A stretch of DNA of 64,000 bases from positions 1 to 64,000 of the forward strand of contig NZ_FNID01000001.1 in assembly GCF_900103835.1 (NCBI RefSeq), read 5' to 3'. Shown here piece by piece: positions 8,115 through 16,340 of this stretch; position 1 is the first letter of the stretch, and the number at the start of each line of letters is the position of its first letter. The stretch comes from Acetanaerobacterium elongatum (GTDB taxonomy: Bacteria; Bacillota; Clostridia; Oscillospirales; Ruminococcaceae). The notes beneath the pieces were generated by a model that was not told the origin of the DNA, did not search any database, and saw only the letters and a list, made by a program, of their open reading frames with translations. A program made the translations under genes and the position numbers.

Positions 8115-8630
8115 TTACTCTGCATCCTTCTTTATGCCGGCCATGACAATCATGGTTTTATCGGTTATAGAATAGGTAATGGATACAGAGGTCTTTTCAT
8201 CCTTGCTTGCTGTATACATTTTGCTGGTCTCATCAGCGGATTCAAAGGTATTCTGCGTAAAGCCGGCAGCTTCCAAGTCCTTACGGTAGCTGTCGTAGTC
8301 ACCGGCTTCAACCTCTTCAATCTGAATCCAGCAGGATTCATCAGAGTTTATAACCGATTCAATCTTACCTTTTCCAAACTTCGGCAGTATTTTGCCAGCC
8401 TGATTGGAAGGCCATTCGGTGCCGCCAATTACAGCTGTTGCGCCGTCGGAACCGGTAATGGTAACCTGGCTGCCGTTAATGTCAACCTTACCATCTCCGC
8501 CTGCCGCACCATTGATAACACCTTCGGTAATGGCTTCGCCAACCTTCTGTTCAATCTTCTCTTTTATGCCGCAGCCCGCAAGGGACAGTAACAGCAAGGT
8601 TACCAAGACAATTGCCACAATACGTTTCAA
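8115..8630 (-). CDS. Predicted lipoprotein with small C-terminal domain (DUF6591-like)
   Basis: 171 residues. The signal peptide MKRIVAIVLVTLLLLSLAGC ends in lipobox LAGC. A helical segment follows, then a Gly/Asp-rich stretch (about 40-70) and a C-terminal domain with WIQIEEVEAGDYDSYRKDL and a run of beta strands, resembling lipoproteins labelled DUF6591 from memory. The TTG at 8630 has AGGAG ten bases upstream and gives a classic signal peptide, so it is preferred to the ATG at 8648. Extracytoplasmic; role unknown. Confidence 0.75.
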   Translation of the reverse strand: MKRIVAIVLVTLLLLSLAGCGIKEKIEQKVGEAITEGVINGAAGGDGKVDINGSQVTITGSDGATAVIGGTEWPSNQAGKILPKFGKGKIESVINSDESCWIQIEEVEAGDYDSYRKDLEAAGFTQNTFESADETSKMYTASKDEKTSVSITYSITDKTMIVMAGIKKDAE

Positions 8631-8674
8631 AATGTACTCTCTCCTCATAATTGACTCTCTGTTCTTACTATTTC

Positions 8675-9037
8675 TTACTTTAATATTCTGATCTTACCGA
8701 TGATAGGCAGTTCCTTAGCCTTACCTGTAAAACCGTTAATTAGCCCCATAATAGCCAGTGCAAGAACGCCAAGGCTAAGAAGCAGCTGGAATAACCAACC
8801 AATATACGGAATGAAAGCCAGAATTGTTCCAACGATGCTGGCAACAATCCCAAAAATCAGCAATACCAGACCCTGATTCGCATGAAATTTGCCATACTTA
8901 GAATCCGGGCAAATAACCAGAGGCAGGAAGAATAGGATGCCAAGGTATGCTATTCCGGCAATAGCCTTGTTCTTCTCAATATCCGCAGGATCAAACTCGG
9001 GTATGGTCGCTTCAGTTGTCTTTTGTTCCTCAGTCAT
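8675..9037 (-). CDS. Small multi-pass membrane protein (DUF4870-like)
   Basis: 120 residues. A charged N-terminal tail of about 35 residues is followed by three hydrophobic segments: IAGIAYLGILFFLPLVICP, a long VLLIFGIVASIVGTILAF helix, and LLLSLGVLALAIMGLINGF. The arrangement with FHANQGLVLL between helices 1 and 2 resembles DUF4870-type proteins. GAGGAGG lies eight bases before the ATG at 9037. It lies between a lipoprotein and a LuxR-type regulator on the same strand and may be co-transcribed with them. Confidence 0.8.
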   Translation of the reverse strand: MTEEQKTTEATIPEFDPADIEKNKAIAGIAYLGILFFLPLVICPDSKYGKFHANQGLVLLIFGIVASIVGTILAFIPYIGWLFQLLLSLGVLALAIMGLINGFTGKAKELPIIGKIRILK

Positions 9038-9114
9038 GTTAATGACCTCCTCATAAAATTTGTTTAAAGCTAAGCACCAAAGGTGCATAGTCACAAAACA
9101 GGTAGGAGCAAGGA

Positions 9115-9450
9115 CTATTTTACTTTACTTTTTGCCGCAATATCCTTATAACGGATAATCAGCTCCGCACGGCTGCCAACACCAAGCTTTTTATAAAGCT
9201 CGGTCATATGCGTGTTAACCGTAGAATATTTTATGCCCAGCATCTCTGCTGAATCCTTCATGGTGTACCCTTCCAGTAATAGCAGGCATGTTTCCCTTTC
9301 ACGCTTTGTAAGAGTTGCAAAACGGCTGCGCCTCTCAGCGCTATTGGGCAGAGTCTTTACATTTTTCCCCTTACCGGCAGTTTCCTGCTGCTCTGCGGGA
9401 AGTTCAGACGCCGGCGACAATGTATTTCTCAGTTGCTTCAGTAACCCCAT
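9115..9450 (-). CDS. Stand-alone LuxR-type helix-turn-helix protein
   Basis: 111 residues. The C-terminal half is a LuxR/FixJ DNA-binding domain: LTKRERETCLLLLEGYTMKD, then AEMLGIKYSTVNTHMTELYK and KLGVGSRAEL. The first 45 residues are polar and look disordered, with no receiver or ligand-binding domain. It therefore acts as a lone DNA-binding protein or needs a partner. AAGGAGG precedes the ATG. The divergent intergenic region beyond it contains repeated ATTAGTT elements that could be its target. Confidence 0.85.
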   Translation of the reverse strand: MGLLKQLRNTLSPASELPAEQQETAGKGKNVKTLPNSAERRSRFATLTKRERETCLLLLEGYTMKDSAEMLGIKYSTVNTHMTELYKKLGVGSRAELIIRYKDIAAKSKVK

Positions 9451-9910
9451 AAAACCCCCTCCTTAATTTTCCCTTTTTCAAAATAATAAGGCAGCAACAA
9501 CCCACCCGTCTATTCATTAGTTTGTATGGTGGGCCGCAAAACGATACTCATTAGTTATAATTAGTTGCGCTTTTTTGGTATAGTTACGCCATTTATATTC
9601 ATAAGTATGATTTTTTATTCACAAGCTATCATTAGTTCTACTTTAGTAATCACACCCGAAGAACGCTATAAATATCTGGTAAAGCAATAATCACTAAAAT
9701 CATAAGCAAGATATTCTATTTTAATTCTTGTGTGAATGGTAACTTTTCCTATTTGAATATATCATATTAAGAGGCAATAAGCAATCTATAATTGGGATTT
9801 TCTAATAATATATCTTGCATTTTATTGACATAAGAGCGGTGATATGCTATTCTAAATGTAAACTATTGGTATACTTTATGAACTAGCGGTGTATTATGGA
9901 GGAGTAGCTT
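9451..9910. promoter_or_regulatory. Divergent intergenic region with ATTAGTT repeats and a promoter for the TetR gene
   Basis: No gene seen; the region is AT-rich. (C)ATTAGTT occurs four times at 9515, 9549, 9560 and 9630. A plus-strand promoter TTGACA (9825-9830), 17-bp spacer, TATTCT (9848-9853) precedes the TetR gene. Two AGCGGTG(A/T)AT-like direct repeats flank this promoter (9835 and 9885), possible regulator contacts. Confidence 0.65.
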
Positions 9911-10597
9911 ATGAACCGTGAAAACAGAAAGCAGAATATCGCAGCGTTACATCGGCAAAACATCCTCTCCGCCGCTGAACGACTTTTTATAGAAAAGGGT
10001 TATAACAACACCACCATGGACGATATCTCCCATGCCGCCGAGTACAGTAAGCGAACAGTATACAGCTATTTCGAAAGTAAGTACGAGATTCATTGCCGAA
10101 TAGTACTGCAAGGAATCACCTTGCTTAAGGAGTATATCGAACAGGGCGCAAACGCTTCGGATGAATTCTTAGGGCAGTATTACGGTATTTGTACAAAGCT
10201 TTTGCAGTTTTACAGTGACCATCCCTTCTATTTTGACGCGGTGATACAGTTTCAAACATCACCGCTGAAGGAAGAACACCCCCCGCAGGTAGTGATAGAC
10301 ATCTACAACAAGGGTGAGGAAACCAACGCCCTGCTGGAGCAGGCCTTTAAAAACTGGCAGCGTCAGGGGGTATTGCGGCCGGATATACGTATTAAAGAGG
10401 CGATCTTTGTCTACTGGTCGAGCCTCACCGCGCTTATTCACCTGGTACAGCAAAAGGAAATTTATATTGAAAAGGCCATGGGGATTACGGGGGAGAATTT
10501 TTTAAACTACAGCTTTAATCTGCTGCTGGGAGCAATTCTGAAAACTGATATCAATTTAGATGAGTATTCAAAGAGGCAAGGCTTAGCTGAGCACTAA
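9911..10597 (+). CDS. TetR/AcrR-family transcriptional regulator
   Basis: 228 residues. The N-terminal helix-turn-helix spans about residues 12-58 (ILSAAERLFIEKGYNNTTMD, DISHAAEYSKRTVYSYFESK). The C-terminal ligand-binding part is unassigned. GGAGG lies nine bases before the ATG. It heads a plus-strand run with a flavin reductase, an FMN-binding protein and a LysR regulator at short spacing, and is the likely controller of the flavin pair. Confidence 0.92.
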   Translation: MNRENRKQNIAALHRQNILSAAERLFIEKGYNNTTMDDISHAAEYSKRTVYSYFESKYEIHCRIVLQGITLLKEYIEQGANASDEFLGQYYGICTKLLQFYSDHPFYFDAVIQFQTSPLKEEHPPQVVIDIYNKGEETNALLEQAFKNWQRQGVLRPDIRIKEAIFVYWSSLTALIHLVQQKEIYIEKAMGITGENFLNYSFNLLLGAILKTDINLDEYSKRQGLAEH

Positions 10598-10631
10598 TTG
10601 TTATTAAAGGTATGGAAGGCGTGATAGGAAT

Positions 10632-11204
10632 ATGCAAAAGCACCTCCTAGCCATTTTGGGCAGCCCAAGAAGGCACGGTCGGATTGCAGAGATGCTGCAA
10701 TCCGCAGTATCGGCTGCAGAAAAGGCGGGCTACATAACCGAGACTTATGATCTTTACAACAAAAACATAGGCTACTGCACCGGCTGTATGGCCTGCCGCA
10801 GGGATGGCATTTGCAGAATCAACGACGATCTCCCCGAGCTGCGTGAAAAGCTGCTTTCCTGTGATATGGCAGTGCTTGCGGCCCCTACCTACTTTGCCAA
10901 CGTACCCGCTACGGTAAAAAACTTGTTTGACCGTTTATCCGGTGCCGTGATGGACGATAACAATGGTCTCATCCCTAAACCGCGGCTGAAAAGGAGCCAG
11001 CGCTATCTGCTGCTTACCGCCTGCACCACCCCCGCGCCGTTTGACCGGTTAGCCGGGCAGAGCAGCGGCTGCCTGCGGGCAATGAATGAATTCTTTAGCG
11101 CCGGCGGCATGAGCTGCGCGGGCAAGATCGCTTGCGCCGGTACACGAAACCTGAATAAACTGCCTTCAAAGGTGAAACGCCGAATTGAGCGTGTGTTTAA
11201 GTAA
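10632..11204 (+). CDS. NADPH-dependent FMN reductase / flavodoxin-like oxidoreductase
   Basis: 190 residues with the flavodoxin-fold FMN loop LGSPRRHGRIAEML near the N-terminus and APTYFANVPATVKNLFDRL around 80-100. It also contains a CTGCMACRRDGIC cluster (about 49-61), the cysteine pattern of iron-sulfur flavoprotein-like NAD(P)H oxidoreductases. It probably moves electrons from a reduced pyridine nucleotide or ferredoxin to an acceptor in the cytoplasm. It lies 35 bases after the TetR gene and 21 bases before the FMN-binding protein gene. Confidence 0.88.
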   Translation: MQKHLLAILGSPRRHGRIAEMLQSAVSAAEKAGYITETYDLYNKNIGYCTGCMACRRDGICRINDDLPELREKLLSCDMAVLAAPTYFANVPATVKNLFDRLSGAVMDDNNGLIPKPRLKRSQRYLLLTACTTPAPFDRLAGQSSGCLRAMNEFFSAGGMSCAGKIACAGTRNLNKLPSKVKRRIERVFK

Positions 11205-11225
11205 TATTGAAAGGAGTGTTTGCAT

Positions 11226-11630
11226 GTGAAAAGTAAAGGCAGATGGGTTATAACAACGGTCGTTGCTTTGGCTGTTGTTGGGATTGTGTTAGTATGTATA
11301 TACCTTGTTCGTGTAAGGCTGTATCAAGATAAGATTAAAAGCATCCAATTTGAGCAGATAAATCTTGCAGATGTTCCGGACGGCAGTTACAAGGGGCAAT
11401 ATGACGCGGATATTATCGGTGCGAAGGTTGCTGTAACGGTGAAAGACGGCAAAATTATCGATATTCAACTTACAGAACATAAGAATGAGCGCGGTGCTTC
11501 CGCCGAAGCTGTAATACCGGAAATTATTAATGAGCAACGCGTGGATGTGGACGCGGTTACGGGGGCTACAAACTCCAGCAAGGTGATAGAAAAAGCGGTT
11601 GAAGATGCCCTGAAAAACCAACGGAAATGA
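11226..11630 (+). CDS. Membrane-anchored FMN-binding domain protein
   Basis: 134 residues: one N-terminal membrane helix (about 7-29) then a single FMN_bind domain (DGSYKGQYDADIIGAKVAVT, KDGKIIDIQL). The motif DAVTGATNSS has the threonine arrangement that ApbE-type transferases modify with covalent FMN, as in RnfG/NqrC. GTG at 11226 fits AGGAG nine bases upstream; a TTG at 11220 is possible. With the flavin reductase just upstream it may relay electrons across the membrane. No Rnf, Nqr or ApbE gene is in the window. Confidence 0.85.
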   Translation: MKSKGRWVITTVVALAVVGIVLVCIYLVRVRLYQDKIKSIQFEQINLADVPDGSYKGQYDADIIGAKVAVTVKDGKIIDIQLTEHKNERGASAEAVIPEIINEQRVDVDAVTGATNSSKVIEKAVEDALKNQRK

Positions 11631-11640
11631 GGAAGGTGCA

Positions 11641-12552
11641 ATGACGCTGCAGCAGCTGAAATATGTGTTGGCGGTCGCCGATAAGGGTTCCATCAACGAA
11701 GCGGCAAAAAGCCTGTTCATCTCTCAACCCAGCCTTTCCAATGCTATTAAGGAGCTGGAGGCTGAGCTGAAGATTACGATATTTGTACGCACCAACCGCG
11801 GCATCTGCATCTCCACCGAAGGTGCCGAATTCTTAGGGTATGCGCGGCAGGTGGTGCAGCAATCTGATCTGCTGGAAGAGAAATACCTGAGCGCTGCGCC
11901 ATCCAAGCAACGTTTTTCGGTATCTACACACCACTACCTGTTTGCGGCCAATGCGTTTGTGGATTTAATTAAGGAATTTGGCGGCGAAGAGTATGAATTC
12001 TCCTTCAGGGAAACCAAAACCTACGAGGTCATCGACGATGTAAAAAACCTGCGCAGCGAGTTGGGGCTCATCTATCTAAGCGACTTTAATACCCCCGTTA
12101 TCCTGAAGCTGCTTAAGGAAAGCAACCTGATTTTTACCGAGCTGTTTACCGCAAGGCCGCATATCTTTATCTATAAGAAGAACCCGCTAGCCAGCAAAAA
12201 GAGTGTGGTACTGGAGGATTTGGACGACTACCCCTGTGTTACTTTTGAACAGGGCGAGCATAACTCTTTTTATTTCTCTGAAGAGATACTCAGTACGCGC
12301 AATGTGAACAAGAGCATTAAGGTGAGTGATCGTGCGGCAATGGTGAATATGATGATCGGCGTGAACGGCTACACGATTTCTACCGGAATATTCCCCGAAT
12401 ACCTGCATGGGGAGGACATTATTGCTGTTCCGTTGGAGGCGGAGGAGACGATTCATGTTGGAACCATTCTGCACAAGGATGTAACGCTGTCGCGGCTTGG
12501 CGAAAACTATCTGCAGGCCTTAAAGCGGATAGCGGACGGACTTCAATTCTAA
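11641..12552 (+). CDS. LysR-family transcriptional regulator
   Basis: 303 residues. The N-terminal winged helix is typical: MTLQQLKYVLAVADKGSINE with AAKSLFISQPSLSNAIKELE. The C-terminal two-lobed co-inducer domain starts about residue 90. It begins ten bases after the FMN-binding gene and is separated from the sulfhydrylase gene by a terminator and a fresh promoter. Its targets could be the sulfhydrylase, as many LysR proteins control sulfur metabolism, or the flavin genes. Confidence 0.92.
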   Translation: MTLQQLKYVLAVADKGSINEAAKSLFISQPSLSNAIKELEAELKITIFVRTNRGICISTEGAEFLGYARQVVQQSDLLEEKYLSAAPSKQRFSVSTHHYLFAANAFVDLIKEFGGEEYEFSFRETKTYEVIDDVKNLRSELGLIYLSDFNTPVILKLLKESNLIFTELFTARPHIFIYKKNPLASKKSVVLEDLDDYPCVTFEQGEHNSFYFSEEILSTRNVNKSIKVSDRAAMVNMMIGVNGYTISTGIFPEYLHGEDIIAVPLEAEETIHVGTILHKDVTLSRLGENYLQALKRIADGLQF

Positions 12553-12585
12553 TGATTGACACAGGTTTGGAATCATGCTATAAAT

Positions 12586-12618
12586 TAATCCGGTATAGTA
12601 ATAAGCTATACCGGATTA
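12586..12618 (+). terminator. Intrinsic terminator after the LysR gene
   Basis: A 13-bp perfect stem (TAATCCGGTATAG / CTATACCGGATTA) with a 7-nt loop and a T run six bases later. Confidence 0.88.
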
Positions 12619-12631
12619 TAGTTTTTTAGCG

Positions 12632-12661
12632 TTACAATATAACAACAAATCGTTGTATAAT
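12632..12661 (+). promoter_or_regulatory. Promoter of the O-acetylhomoserine sulfhydrylase gene
   Basis: TTACAA (12632-12637), 18-bp spacer, TATAAT (12656-12661). An inverted repeat ACAAC-N5-GTTGT overlaps the spacer and the -10 box and could be an operator. Confidence 0.7.
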
Positions 12662-12717
12662 AATAAGCAATTAAGCCATTAGTATTATTATTATATATTT
12701 TTAGGGGGAGAACCGGC

Positions 12718-13980
12718 ATGAGAGATGAAACCAAATGCCTGCATTCAGGCTATACACCAAAGAATACCGAACCCAGGGTAATTCCGATTTACCAAAGCAC
12801 AACCTATGTTTTTGATTCCACCGAGGATGTGGGCGATGTATTCGACGAGCCCACCAAGGCGCTGATTTACTCACGCTTTGCCAACCCTACCGTCATGGCG
12901 GTAGAGGCGAAGATTGCCGACCTTGAGGGTGGTATCGGCGCGCTTTGCACGACATCGGGGCAGGCGGCGTCGCTGCTTTCTATTTTAAACCTCTGTAAAA
13001 CGGGTGACAGCTTTATCAGCACCTCGCAAATCTACGGGGGCACCATTAACCTTTTTGGCTTTACGTTTAAAAAGTTGGGCATCGAATGTATCTTCGTGGA
13101 TGCAGATGCAGATGAACAGACGCTACATGCCGCGTTTAAGCCCAATACCAAGGCGGTATTCGGCGAAACGCTTGCCAACCCTGCCCTGAGCGTATTGGAT
13201 ATTGAAAAGTTTGCAAAGGTTGCTCACGCACACGGTGTTCCCCTGATTATAGACAACACCTTTGCGACGCCGATTTTATGTAAACCAATCGATTTCGGTG
13301 CCGATATCGTGGTACATTCCACCTCTAAGTATATGGACGGCCATGCGGTACAGGTTGGCGGCGTGATTGTAGACAGCGGCAAATTCGACTGGACAAACGG
13401 CAACTTCCCCGATTTTACCCAGCCGGATGAATCCTATCACGGCATAGCCTATACCGATACCTACGGAAAATCGGCCTACATCATCAAGGCTCGTATGCAG
13501 CTGATGCGTGATTACGGCGTGTACCCTTCCGCAAATTCCGCGTTTCTGCTCAACCTCGGGCTAGAAACACTGGCTATCCGTATGGACAGGTACTGCAGCA
13601 ATGCCATGAAAGTTGCCACCTATTTTAAAAGCTCCAATAAGATTGAATCGGTAAGCTACCCCGGGCTTGTGGGCGACCAATACTACCCTCTTGCACAAAA
13701 ATACCTGAAGGGTGCCAGTGGCGTAGTTTCGATTGTCATCAAGGGCGGCAAGCCCAATGCCATCAAGTTTATGGATGGGCTGAAGCTCGCCTCCAACGAG
13801 GTGCACGTTGCAGATATCCGCACCTGCGTACTGCATCCGGCCAGTGAAACCCACCGCCAGCTTACCGAAGAGCAGCTGGTTGCGGCGGGAATCAACCCCG
13901 GTATGATCCGCTTCTCGGTTGGGCTTGAGAATGTCGAGGATATTCTTGAGGATATTGAGCAGAGCTTGGCCAGAATATAA
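12718..13980 (+). CDS. metY: O-acetylhomoserine sulfhydrylase (Cys/Met metabolism PLP enzyme)
   Basis: 420 residues, the length of MetY-type enzymes, longer than cystathionine gamma-synthases. The PLP lysine is K204 in HSTSKYMDGH. Other family blocks are IYQSTTYVFDS, YSRFANPTV, TSGQAASLLSILNLCKTGDS, IDNTFATPILCKP and ADIRTCVLHPASETHRQLTE. It would make homocysteine from O-acetylhomoserine and sulfide; methionine gamma-lyases and related enzymes share these motifs, so the exact reaction is less certain than the family. GGGGGAG precedes the ATG. It is monocistronic with its own promoter and terminator. Confidence 0.88.
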   Translation: MRDETKCLHSGYTPKNTEPRVIPIYQSTTYVFDSTEDVGDVFDEPTKALIYSRFANPTVMAVEAKIADLEGGIGALCTTSGQAASLLSILNLCKTGDSFISTSQIYGGTINLFGFTFKKLGIECIFVDADADEQTLHAAFKPNTKAVFGETLANPALSVLDIEKFAKVAHAHGVPLIIDNTFATPILCKPIDFGADIVVHSTSKYMDGHAVQVGGVIVDSGKFDWTNGNFPDFTQPDESYHGIAYTDTYGKSAYIIKARMQLMRDYGVYPSANSAFLLNLGLETLAIRMDRYCSNAMKVATYFKSSNKIESVSYPGLVGDQYYPLAQKYLKGASGVVSIVIKGGKPNAIKFMDGLKLASNEVHVADIRTCVLHPASETHRQLTEEQLVAAGINPGMIRFSVGLENVEDILEDIEQSLARI

Positions 13981-13994
13981 TCTTTGTGCATAGC

Positions 13995-14030
13995 AAACGG
14001 CGAATGAGTGATAAAACTCATTCGCCGTTT
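13995..14030. terminator. Intrinsic terminator between convergent metY and TetR genes
   Basis: A perfect 15-bp stem (AAACGGCGAATGAGT / ACTCATTCGCCGTTT) with a 6-nt loop, followed by T residues on the plus strand. Confidence 0.92.
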
Positions 14031-14080
14031 TTTTGTGACTAAACCTGAATCTTGGCACTCTTTACGCTCATTAAAGGCGA

Positions 14081-14665
14081 CTACTTTTTTGCTCTTAGAA
14101 TATCCACAAGCCACTCAGCCTTTGGCAGTGGTAGCTCCGGGTAGATTGCCAGATTTTCCGCAGTCCCCTGAACAGCCCCCCAAAAGGTGGCTGAAAGTGC
14201 AACAGGGTCTCCCTCGCGAATTTCCCCCAGCTCCTGGCCTTTTTTAATCAGCTCAGCAGCAGGGCCAACCATATCAAAGTCTGATACAATGCGCCTTACC
14301 CCTTCGGGAGTCCCCTCGGATTTCATGGCCTGTGCCATCAGCAGAAACATCCTGGAGGTAAACAAATCCTGCCTGAGTGCATCAAGAATGTACCCTGCCA
14401 TCTGCTCAAACACCACAATGGGTGAGGAAATGCCTATGCTTTGCATAAGCAGGCTCTTGGGGGCCTGAGTACCAATCTGCACCAGCTCTTCGTACACCTT
14501 TTCCTTCGATTCAAAGTAGTTGAAAAACAGCCCGGTGCTGATATTCAGCCGCTCGGCGATATCCCGTATCTTGGTGGCCTCGTAGCCGCGGCTGGTGAAC
14601 AGGTCTAAGCTGCAGCTTAATATCTGCTCTCGTCTTTTATTTCTCTGCTCTTCACGCTTGTTCAT
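14081..14665 (-). CDS. TetR-family regulator, second gene of the oxidoreductase operon
   Basis: 194 residues with a TetR helix-turn-helix at about 11-57 (ILSCSLDLFTSRGYEATKIR, AERLNISTGLFFNYFESKEK). The C-terminal region resembles ligand-binding domains of TetR regulators of lipid or drug genes. It starts 11 bases after the FAD-oxidoreductase gene and is transcribed with it. The inverted repeat upstream of that gene is the probable binding site, giving negative feedback. Confidence 0.9.
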   Translation of the reverse strand: MNKREEQRNKRREQILSCSLDLFTSRGYEATKIRDIAERLNISTGLFFNYFESKEKVYEELVQIGTQAPKSLLMQSIGISSPIVVFEQMAGYILDALRQDLFTSRMFLLMAQAMKSEGTPEGVRRIVSDFDMVGPAAELIKKGQELGEIREGDPVALSATFWGAVQGTAENLAIYPELPLPKAEWLVDILRAKK

Positions 14666-14676
14666 GCAAATAATCC

Positions 14677-16131
14677 TTATAATTTATTCTTAACTATCTT
14701 TAACGCTGCACTTTTACCTGACTGTACTGCGGTGCACAACCCGCCGCCCGCGTTTACCCACTGCCCGGCGAGCACCAGCCCTTTTACACCCTCTACCGAG
14801 GTTTTGATATTGGTTCTTAATGCCTTTGGAATGGGGACAAAGCCTTCCCATGATCCCTTATACAGGTTGGCGTACCGCATATAGGTGGCAGGGGTAGCTA
14901 CATCGGTTACCACAATGCTTTCGCGTATGCCGGGAATACGCTTATCCAGCAGCTCGGCTACGCGCTGCGCAAGGGCTGCCTTTTCGGCGCGGTACTTTTC
15001 AATGTCTGTTTTGCGAAGGCTCTCCCAATACTCCAGCGGCGCGCCTGTCATTACCATAATACTGCTGCAGCCCTCTGGGGCAGCCGAAAGGTCAAACTCA
15101 AACGTTCTTAAATTATAGCCGTTTACCGTAAAGCCGGGGGCGGTTTCCAAGCCTTCCGGGCATTCGTAATCGGTTGCATACGGCAGGTTAAAGCGCTTGT
15201 TCAGGCCAAAGGAAATCAGCACCAACGGGTCAAACAGCGGGCTGGTTTTCAGCATCTCATCGAGCTGCTTGTGCCTAAACTTGCCCTCAAGCATGTTATT
15301 AAGCGTATCGTACGCGTCGCAGGCAGCTACTACGGCATCGCAGTGATAGGTCTTTCCTTTGGCGACTATACCTGTAACCCTGCCGTTTTCCACCACAATA
15401 CGTTCCACCCGTGTGCTCATGTTGAGCTTACCGCCAAGCGAAATGTACTTTGCCTTCATGCGGTTTGCTACACCCAGCGCGCCGCCCATTGGGTAGCCCG
15501 CATTGCCGCTCATGCGCGTACCCAGCATCATGATAAGCCCGAAGTAGGAAAATTCCGGGGGCATCAGGTGAAACACCAGTTTCTTTAACAGCGGACTTTC
15601 AAAGCGCTCGGTATACTCCTGAACGCTTGTATTCATGTATTTGCCTGCAAGCGACATAAAGCCGCTGTTGTTTTTTAAGAAGCTGAAAAACTCCGCAGGG
15701 TTAGCAGGCGCACCCGTGGGCATAGAGGAGTTTGCGAATACCGCAACCTCCGTGCAAAACTGTTCTATGGATTTTTCATCCTGCGGTGCAAGCTGGAGCA
15801 AAAAGGCTTTAAATTGCTCGAACCTCAGCGGAATCTCGTATAAAACACCGTCAATTTCGGCAGTAATGCTATCGGAGTTATAGATCTCGGTATCCTCCGC
15901 AAGTGCATCCACCTCACGGTAAAGGTTATAGAAGTTGTCACCCTTCTTGGTTCCTACCATCCAGTGGATACAGCCATCAAAGCGGTAACCCTGACGCTCC
16001 CATGCGATGCACATACCACCTACCTGGCCGGAAATTTCAAAGATCTCGCTTTCAATGCCGTTGTTTTGCAAGTGTATACCCGCACTCAAACCTGCAAGCC
16101 CTGCCCCGATTATAATCACCTTTTTTGCCAT
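14677..16131 (-). CDS. FAD-dependent oxidoreductase, phytoene desaturase/carotenoid isomerase-like
   Basis: 484 residues. The N-terminus is a dinucleotide-binding fold (VIIIGAGLAGLSAGIHLQNN, then EIFE at about 28-31) and the C-terminus ends with GLVLAGQWVNAGGGLCTAVQ, the second FAD-binding block of the CrtI/CrtISO superfamily. Starting at ATG 16131, with AGGAG ten bases before it, gives the canonical fold start; longer readings add unrelated residues. Substrate unknown; no terpenoid genes are nearby. It is first in an operon with a TetR gene. Confidence 0.85.
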   Translation of the reverse strand: MAKKVIIIGAGLAGLSAGIHLQNNGIESEIFEISGQVGGMCIAWERQGYRFDGCIHWMVGTKKGDNFYNLYREVDALAEDTEIYNSDSITAEIDGVLYEIPLRFEQFKAFLLQLAPQDEKSIEQFCTEVAVFANSSMPTGAPANPAEFFSFLKNNSGFMSLAGKYMNTSVQEYTERFESPLLKKLVFHLMPPEFSYFGLIMMLGTRMSGNAGYPMGGALGVANRMKAKYISLGGKLNMSTRVERIVVENGRVTGIVAKGKTYHCDAVVAACDAYDTLNNMLEGKFRHKQLDEMLKTSPLFDPLVLISFGLNKRFNLPYATDYECPEGLETAPGFTVNGYNLRTFEFDLSAAPEGCSSIMVMTGAPLEYWESLRKTDIEKYRAEKAALAQRVAELLDKRIPGIRESIVVTDVATPATYMRYANLYKGSWEGFVPIPKALRTNIKTSVEGVKGLVLAGQWVNAGGGLCTAVQSGKSAALKIVKNKL

Positions 16132-16165
16132 TGTCAACTCTCCTAACTGATTTATTGAACGTAAA

Positions 16166-16219
16166 TTCATTGATTTTGTGTTCAATGAACAGTATATCAC
16201 CCAAAAGCAAAGAATGCAA
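16166..16219 (-). promoter_or_regulatory. Promoter and TetR-type operator of the oxidoreductase operon
   Basis: On the minus strand TTGCAT (16219-16214), 17-bp spacer, TATACT (16196-16191). Immediately downstream is an inverted repeat TTCATTGA-N8-TCAATGAA (16166-16173 / 16182-16189), well placed for TetR repression. Additional TTGAAC and GTTCAA copies lie nearby. Confidence 0.8.
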
Positions 16220-16340
16220 GTAATTTGTTCAATTTCTAATTCTATACACCATAATTCATTATTGTTACAAAATTCGAACCGGTACATATAATGAATTAAA
16301 ACTGTCTTGACACAAGTTAAATAACTAGGAGTAAGTGAAA

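Noticed and set aside
12586-12618. Riboswitch or T-box before metY
   Set aside because: It is a simple hairpin with a T run, located before the metY promoter, so it is a terminator for the LysR gene and not part of the metY leader.
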